A stretch of 55,548 nucleotides of DNA, taken from DATJHM01 sp035493895 (GTDB taxonomy: Bacteria > Chloroflexota > Ktedonobacteria > Ktedonobacterales > Ktedonobacteraceae). Under the pieces are notes generated by a model. The model had not been told where the DNA came from and made no database searches. It worked only from the letters and a program-made list of their open reading frames with translations. Of the stretch, positions 50,524 to 55,548 are shown in pieces (positions within the stretch are counted from its first letter, which is position 1; each line of letters opens with the position of its first letter). Where the stretch lies: assembly GCA_035493895.1 (NCBI GenBank), contig DATJHM010000104.1, positions 1 through 55,548 of the forward strand, read 5' to 3'. The position numbers were made by a program, and so were the translations under genes.

Positions 50524-51726
50524 ATGTCACAGCTTCAACGTGCAATAGTCATCGTTCTGGACGGAGTAGGGGCCGGGGAAAATCCCGACTCCGCCGCCTA
50601 TGGCGATAGTGGGGCCAGTTCGCTGGAGCACTGTGCGCAGGCGATCGGGGGTCTGACCCTGCCGCACCTGGGTCAGTTGGGGCTGGGCAACCTTACGCCG
50701 ATCCAGGGAACGCCACCCAGTACGCAGGCAAAGGGCTCCTACGGGCGTCTCGCCTCCCAGGCCGCAGGGAAAGATAGTGTGGCGGGACACTGGGAAATGA
50801 CCGGGGTCATTTTAAAAAAGGCGCTTCCTACCTATCCACAGGGCTTCCCCACGGAAATCGTCAGCGCATTCGAACACGCCATCGGACGCAAAGTCATCGG
50901 AAACGTCGTCGCATCCGGCACAGAAATCATTCAACAGCTTGGTGCGGAACACGTACGAACAGGCGCACCTATTCTCTACACCTCGGCTGATAGTGTCTTC
51001 CAGATCGCCGCGCATCAGGAGGTCATTCCCCTGCCTGAGTTGTATCATATCTGTGAGCTCGCTCGTAATATGCTTATAGGTGATCATGCCGTTGGTCGCG
51101 TCATAGCGCGTCCATTTATCGGCACAGCAGGGGCGTTCAAGCGGACGGAGCATCGTCGTGACTATGCACTGGCACCGCTCGGGACAACGCTGCTCGACCT
51201 GCTCAAAGCAGCGGGACACGAGGTCATCGGCATTGGCAAGATCGAAGATCTTTTTGCCGGACGAGGTCTGACACAAACCGAGCATAGCGAGACGAACCAG
51301 GCAGGCATGGCCGCCACGTTGCGCTGGCTCGAACAGGCTAGTTTTACAGGACCAGGTCTGCTATTTGTTAATCTGGTAGAATTTGATATGTTATGGGGTC
51401 ATAGGCGCGATAGTCAGGGTTATGCCCGGGCACTACGCGAGGTTGATGCCTGGTTGCCTGAATTGCAAGAACGAATGCGCCCTGGTGACGCCCTCTTCTT
51501 CAGCGCGGACCATGGCGTCGATCCGACCTATCGCGGCACCGACCATACACGTGAGAGCGTGCCTCTGCTCGCCTATGGTCAACCGGTTCGTCCGGGGATC
51601 AGCCTGGGCACGCGCAGCACCATCGCCGATCTTGGTCAGACGCTGGCAGAGGCGTTTGGCGTTGGACCGCTGGCAGCAGGGACAAGCTTCGCTCACGAGA
51701 TTGGATTGTTTGACAATTATGACTGA
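50524..51726 (+). CDS. deoB: Phosphopentomutase
   Basis: This 400-residue alkaline-phosphatase-fold enzyme interconverts ribose or deoxyribose 1- and 5-phosphates in nucleoside salvage. Landmarks are IVLDGVGAGENPDSAAYGDSGASSLEH (metal Asp and phospho-acceptor region), KDSVAGHWEMTG, YTSADSVFQIAAHQEVIP, LVEFDMLWGHRRD and FSADHGVDPTYRGTDHTRE. AAAGGA lies at the end of the preceding gene. Its last 8 nt overlap the acetyltransferase gene. With the PFK before it, it may channel pentose carbon into glycolysis. Confidence 0.94.
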   Translation: MSQLQRAIVIVLDGVGAGENPDSAAYGDSGASSLEHCAQAIGGLTLPHLGQLGLGNLTPIQGTPPSTQAKGSYGRLASQAAGKDSVAGHWEMTGVILKKALPTYPQGFPTEIVSAFEHAIGRKVIGNVVASGTEIIQQLGAEHVRTGAPILYTSADSVFQIAAHQEVIPLPELYHICELARNMLIGDHAVGRVIARPFIGTAGAFKRTEHRRDYALAPLGTTLLDLLKAAGHEVIGIGKIEDLFAGRGLTQTEHSETNQAGMAATLRWLEQASFTGPGLLFVNLVEFDMLWGHRRDSQGYARALREVDAWLPELQERMRPGDALFFSADHGVDPTYRGTDHTRESVPLLAYGQPVRPGISLGTRSTIADLGQTLAEAFGVGPLAAGTSFAHEIGLFDNYD

Positions 51727-52315
51727 AATACAACCAGAGAACAAACGAGCCCAGATTTCAACGCTCTCGATCCATGGCGTGCGCGTTTTCCTGCGTCGTC
51801 CTGAAATGTATGATGCGGAGAACGTCTTCATGTGGGAACGAGACGATGAGGTGTGGCGCTATGATCCACATCGCCCCTATTCACGCACCATGCGCGATTT
51901 CTTGCCGACCTTCGAGCGGAACTACGTTCGCGGCAACGGGCGGCAATTCTGGTTTATCATTGAGGATGAACAACACACGCCAATCGGCACCATTACCTAT
52001 TTCAATATTGACCAACGCCTCGGCCAGGTTGAACTTGGCCTGGGACTCGGCGAAAAAAACCGCTGGGGGCAAGGCTACGGTCCAGAAGCAATCAGAACGC
52101 TTGCACACTATCTCTTCCAGAGTTTGCCAGGAATCATGCGCGTCTATGCCGAAACGGCCGTCGCCAATCGGCCCGCAAGACGCGCCTTTGCGAAAGCGGG
52201 CTTCGCAGAGGTCGGGCAGATCTACGACCCGCGCAGCACAGGCGATCCCTGGATGCTCCTGGAAATCTGGCGCACACAGGTAGAACAGATACAGGCTGAT
52301 CAATTGCAAGGATAA
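51719..52315 (+). CDS. GNAT-family N-acetyltransferase (RimJ-like)
   Basis: This 198-residue acetyltransferase of the RimJ/RimL type has VFLRRPEMYDAENVFMWERDDEVWRYDP at the start, the acetyl-CoA loop NRWGQGYGPEAIRTLAHYLF and the late NRPARRAFAKAGFAEVG strand-helix. The substrate is unknown. Its ATG overlaps the deoB end by 8 nt (ATGACTGA), indicating translational coupling. A longer open frame reaching back into deoB from 51383 is only an overlap artefact. Confidence 0.85.
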   Translation: MTEIQPENKRAQISTLSIHGVRVFLRRPEMYDAENVFMWERDDEVWRYDPHRPYSRTMRDFLPTFERNYVRGNGRQFWFIIEDEQHTPIGTITYFNIDQRLGQVELGLGLGEKNRWGQGYGPEAIRTLAHYLFQSLPGIMRVYAETAVANRPARRAFAKAGFAEVGQIYDPRSTGDPWMLLEIWRTQVEQIQADQLQG

Positions 52316-52453
52316 ACGCTTCAGCGAGGATGCACTTATCTTTGCAGCAATGCTTGCGAAATACACACTAACAAAGCCTTCAATTCAGAAAGGAGTGGCT
52401 TTCCGTTATCCAACTCAGATCCGAGGCAGGTAGCGGATAGCATAGAGGAAAAA

Positions 52454-53815
52454 ATGGGTACATCACAAAAAGCCATTGATCCGTCACTATTTAAAGCCTA
52501 CGACGTTCGTGGGGTTTATGGCGAAGAGCTCACTGAAGACGGCATTTATCAGGTTGGACGTGCCGCCGCTCAGTATTTAAATGTCCCACAAATCGCAATC
52601 GGTCGCGACATGCGTCTCTCGTCTCCACAGATCGCTGCGGCACTCATCCGTGGCATTACAGATCAGGGTGTCGATGTGGTCGATCTCGGCCTCACGACGA
52701 CTGATGGCCTCTATTTTGCGGTGGGCAAGTTTAACTACCCGGCAGGAGCGATGATCACCGCCTCGCATAATCCGGGCAAATATAATGGCGTCAAATTCTG
52801 CCGCGCGCAGGCCGCGCCGATCAGCCTGGATACCGGACTGGCAGAGATCCGCGATCTGGCCGTCAGTGGCAACTTTGCCGAATCTCAACACAAAGGACAG
52901 GTCGTCGAACGCACTATTACCGATGATTATGTCAAACACGCCTTGAGTTTCATCGACGTCAGCAAGATCAAGCCCTTGAAGGTCGTGATTGATGCGGGCA
53001 ACGGCATGGCGGGCATGATGATGCCTCACGTCTTCAAGCATCTGCCGTGTGAACTGGTGCCGCTCTATTTTGAGCTGGACGGCCGATTTCCGAATCATCC
53101 AGCCAGCCCGATTGAGCCTGAGAACATGGAGGCCGTGCAGAAAAAGGTGCGCGAGACCGGAGCCGATCTTGGAGCCGCTTTTGACGGAGATGCGGACCGT
53201 ATGTTCCCCGTTGACGAGCATGGCTATCTGGTTGATGGCTCACAGGTCACCGAAATCGTTGCGAACAGCCTGCTACGCAAACAGCCGGGAGCAACCATCC
53301 TGTATAATTTGATCGTCTCCAAGAGCGTGCCGGAGCTGGTGAAGCAGCTGGGTGGCACGGCAGTGCGCACGCGCGTTGGTCATTCGTTTATCAAAGCGGA
53401 GATGCGCAAACGCAATGCAATCTTTGGCGGTGAGCACTCGGGACACTTCTACTTCCGCGATAACTGGTTTGCCGACTCTGGTCTGATTGCCCTGCTGATC
53501 ACCCTGGAACTGGTTTCCAGCGAAGACAAGCCTCTCTCAGAGATCATCAAACCGCTGGATAAGGGATATCGCAGTGGCGAGATCAACAGCACCATTGCGG
53601 ATGCCAGAAGCAAACTGAAAGGGCTGGAGGAGCAGTTCGGCCAGGGAGCACAGTCCGTCGATCATATGGACGGACTGACCGTCGATTATGGTTCCTGGTG
53701 GTTCAATGTACGTTCCTCGAACACCGAGCCGTTGCTGCGCCTGAACGTCGAGGCAAGCGAGAAAGCGCTCATGGAGCAGAAGCGCGATGAGCTGCTGGCG
53801 TTTATTCGTGGCTAA
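52454..53815 (+). CDS. Phosphomannomutase/phosphoglucomutase
   Basis: This 453-residue alpha-D-phosphohexomutase interconverts sugar 1- and 6-phosphates for glycan precursors. All four domain motifs are visible: TASHNP with the phospho-Ser104, the metal loop DGDADR, the sugar-binding GGEHSGHFYFRD, and the phosphate loop RSSNTEPLLRLNVEA near the end. The GEHSG form is usual for ManB/AlgC-like PMM/PGM enzymes. It starts 138 nt after the acetyltransferase gene, so it may have its own promoter or share the upstream transcript. Confidence 0.92.
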   Translation: MGTSQKAIDPSLFKAYDVRGVYGEELTEDGIYQVGRAAAQYLNVPQIAIGRDMRLSSPQIAAALIRGITDQGVDVVDLGLTTTDGLYFAVGKFNYPAGAMITASHNPGKYNGVKFCRAQAAPISLDTGLAEIRDLAVSGNFAESQHKGQVVERTITDDYVKHALSFIDVSKIKPLKVVIDAGNGMAGMMMPHVFKHLPCELVPLYFELDGRFPNHPASPIEPENMEAVQKKVRETGADLGAAFDGDADRMFPVDEHGYLVDGSQVTEIVANSLLRKQPGATILYNLIVSKSVPELVKQLGGTAVRTRVGHSFIKAEMRKRNAIFGGEHSGHFYFRDNWFADSGLIALLITLELVSSEDKPLSEIIKPLDKGYRSGEINSTIADARSKLKGLEEQFGQGAQSVDHMDGLTVDYGSWWFNVRSSNTEPLLRLNVEASEKALMEQKRDELLAFIRG

Positions 53816-53859
53816 GCGCTAATAGTTCCTGGGCGGAGATAAACCCCGCCCCTACAGAG

Positions 53860-53902
53860 AAACCTCTTCTTTTACTGTGATTGGTAAAGGGGGAGGTTTT
53901 TT
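53860..53902 (+). terminator. Terminator after the phosphomannomutase gene
   Basis: AAACCTC (53860-53866) and GAGGTTT (53893-53899) pair around a 26-nt loop and are followed by TTTC. A short G+C hairpin, GGCGGAGATAAACCCCGCC, lies just before it at 53832-53850. Together they close the pfk-deoB-gnat-pmm run. Confidence 0.65.
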
Positions 53903-54120
53903 CTGTATACATCCATTATCTGGCAGGAACACAGGCGACAAAAGCATAACTTTCATGTTATTATGTCAGGAGTAGATTTGTATTTCACCTTTTTCATTAT
54001 TGCCGGAACTCTCCTTGTAATGCCATCAGCGTAGAAACATCTCTTGTAGAATGTATTTCGCTTGCGAACTGAGAAAGACAAACAGAGACGTTTGTTTCCT
54101 TGCAGGAAGGAGTCTTTACC

Positions 54121-55461
54121 TTGAACGCATGGAGATTATTTACTTCCCTCAACAAGACTCAGCGTAACACCTTTCTTGCCAGCTTTCTGGGCTGGACACT
54201 GGATGCATTCGATTACTTCTTGCTTACATTTGTCGTCGCCCGGCTGAGCAATGATTTTCAGGTACGCCTCGAAGATATTGCACTGGCAGTCACGCTCACT
54301 CTGGCAATGCGGCCCGTGGGAGCCTTTATTTTCGGGCTTCTGGCCGAGCGCTTTGGGCGGCGCATTCCACTCATGATCGATATCATCGTTTACTCCGTGC
54401 TCGAACTCCTGACCGCCTTCTCCCCCAACTATGCAATCTTCCTTATTCTCCGTATCCTTTTCGGTGTCGCTATGGGTGGCGAATGGGGATTAGGTTCAGC
54501 ACTGGCGATGGAATCGCTCCCGACCGAGTCGCGAGGCCTCTTTTCGGGCATCCTGCAACAGGGTTATGCGTTTGGCTATCTCCTGGGAGCGCTCGTATTT
54601 GGTCTGGTCTACGGTCTCCTGCCAGCGCCGCTCAATACCTGGCGTACCATGTTCGTGATCGGAGCTTTGCCAGCACTGCTCGTCATCTTCATTCGTGCGC
54701 GTGTGCCAGAATCAACGGTCTGGGAAAGCCAGCGTGCTCGACATCGGGAACATGGCATCTCATTCTGGCAAGGGATCTGGCAGGCCGTAAAGCAACGTTA
54801 TGTGCTCTTTATCTACATCATTCTTTTAATGACTGCCTTCAACTGCCTCTCGCACGGCACACAGGATACGTACCCAACCTTCCTGCAATCACAGAATAAG
54901 TTTAATGTGCTCAACACAACGATACTTACGGTTATAGCCAACGTCGGCGCAATCATTGGTGGCACGCTGTTTGGGTATCATTCGCAGAGTTGGGGACGGA
55001 GACGCGCCATTATGATTGCCTGTGGGATCGGTATCGTGATGATCCCCCTGTGGTCCGGGCTGCTGAAAATCCCGGGGGTGAATCCGCTGATCACCCTGCC
55101 TATTGGCGCTTTCCTGTTGCAATTTATGGTGCAGGGAGCGTGGGGCATCATTCCTGCGCACCTCAACGAGCTTTCGCCAACCGATGTACGCGGCACATTT
55201 CCTGGTTTTGCCTATCAGCTCGGCAATCTGTTTGCCTCCTGGATCGTCTTCCTGGAAACGCGAATAGCCGTCGGGCTCGGTAGCCAGCAAACGCCAAACT
55301 TTACGATAGCACTCGCAGTCTTTAGCCTGGGATCCTTCCTCCTGGTGATCATTCTGACGGCCATTGGTCGCGAGGCACGCGAGGTCGATTTTAGTCAGAC
55401 TGGTGGGCAGGAGATTTCAGGGGCGGCGAGCGCACAAAATCCAGCCTTAGACGTTTCGTAG
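54121..55461 (+). CDS. MFS transporter, carboxylate/sialate-type
   Basis: This 446-residue carrier has about 12 helices. GWTLDAFDYFLLTFVV in helix 1, the loop motif GLLAERFGRRIPLM, and MGGEWGLGSALAMESLPTESRGLFSGILQQGYAFGYLLG in helices 4-5 are typical of the metabolite:H+ symporter branch that includes lactate, shikimate and sialate carriers. The substrate cannot be set from sequence. The start is a TTG at 54121 with AAGGAG eight bases upstream; a TTG at 54100 is in frame but lacks a ribosome site. It appears monocistronic. Confidence 0.88.
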   Translation: MNAWRLFTSLNKTQRNTFLASFLGWTLDAFDYFLLTFVVARLSNDFQVRLEDIALAVTLTLAMRPVGAFIFGLLAERFGRRIPLMIDIIVYSVLELLTAFSPNYAIFLILRILFGVAMGGEWGLGSALAMESLPTESRGLFSGILQQGYAFGYLLGALVFGLVYGLLPAPLNTWRTMFVIGALPALLVIFIRARVPESTVWESQRARHREHGISFWQGIWQAVKQRYVLFIYIILLMTAFNCLSHGTQDTYPTFLQSQNKFNVLNTTILTVIANVGAIIGGTLFGYHSQSWGRRRAIMIACGIGIVMIPLWSGLLKIPGVNPLITLPIGAFLLQFMVQGAWGIIPAHLNELSPTDVRGTFPGFAYQLGNLFASWIVFLETRIAVGLGSQQTPNFTIALAVFSLGSFLLVIILTAIGREAREVDFSQTGGQEISGAASAQNPALDVS

Positions 55462-55473
55462 TTACTGAAACGC

Positions 55474-55520
55474 AAAGGCTGACACAGGCGAGAGGCTTTC
55501 TGTCTGCGTCAGAGGCCTTT
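55474..55520 (+). terminator. Terminator after the MFS gene
   Basis: AAAGGC-TGAC (55474-55483) pairs with GTCA-GAGGCCTTT (ending at 55520) as a bulged stem. A second hairpin (AGCCTT...CGTTTC with GAAACG...AAGGCT, 55443-55480) overlaps the end of the gene. The two share sequence and could be alternative folds. Only a weak T-run follows. Confidence 0.5.
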
Positions 55521-55548
55521 CGCTCTACTTATCCCATGCCCGGGCAGA

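Noticed and set aside
1..55548. CRISPR array, rRNA operon, prophage or intact insertion sequence
   Set aside because: No regularly spaced repeats of CRISPR type, no rRNA segments, no transposase, integrase or phage structural genes were seen on either strand.

Overview
The window looks like a chromosomal segment of a Ktedonobacteria-type Chloroflexota (the Ktedonobacter, Dictyobacter and Thermosporothrix group). The evidence is indirect. Two large Hanks-type Ser/Thr kinases carry extracytoplasmic domains, the SD-led genes look Gram-positive-like, and there are a deazaflavin (F420)-type oxidoreductase, a caa3-type oxidase cluster, a CUT1 sugar-uptake locus with plant-polysaccharide glycosidases, and dispersed inverted repeats. 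Genus and species cannot be fixed from sequence reading alone.

Layout. At 1-1027 (minus) lies the 5' part of a class I ribonucleotide reductase large subunit behind a cobalamin riboswitch, an intrinsic terminator and two NrdR boxes. At 1088-4035 (minus) a Ser/Thr kinase is followed by a stand-alone copy of its own extracellular domain. At 4178-11747 (minus) is an aerobic respiration cluster in transcription order: cupredoxin, CoxB, CoxA, CoxC, CtaG, SCO, CtaB, then a TlpA-like thioredoxin beyond a hairpin repeat. At 12442-14335 are a surface-anchored beta-propeller protein, an Mth938-type protein and a small Cys-rich metal-binding protein. At 14734-22933 (plus) is a sugar locus: a lone 20-bp palindromic operator, a lipoprotein binding protein, two permeases, a GH35-like enzyme, an unknown protein and a GH43-like enzyme. 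At 23064-27921 (minus) are MetX and a class A penicillin-binding protein with a very long repetitive cytoplasmic tail.

At 28531-35315 are a D-2-hydroxyacid dehydrogenase, a DUF385 oxidoreductase, an FAD monooxygenase convergent with a PadR repressor (both promoters carry the same operator), a ferritin-like protein, a broken alcohol dehydrogenase and a flippase-like membrane protein. At 35594-39260 (minus) are a DUF255 thioredoxin-fold protein and a second kinase with three DUF5648 repeats outside the membrane. At 39697-43137 (plus) are infC with an AUU start codon, an S41 protease, a DUF1203 protein and a HicAB toxin-antitoxin pair. At 43290-48079 are a GntR regulator (plus) and a minus-strand run of tRNA-Gln, GlmU, a CNNM/CorC protein and HMG-CoA lyase. 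At 48410-55461 (plus) are CysE, a PPi-type phosphofructokinase, DeoB, a GNAT acetyltransferase, a phosphomannomutase and an MFS carrier.

The best-supported regulatory logic is in three places: RNR (NrdR plus B12 attenuation), the PadR/monooxygenase pair (identical operator directly downstream of both -10 boxes), and the GntR gene (near-consensus promoter running into triple CTGATGT repeats). The most novel-looking items are the duplicated kinase ectodomain, the Thr-containing repeats in the PBP tail, and the unknown protein between the GH35 and GH43 enzymes.
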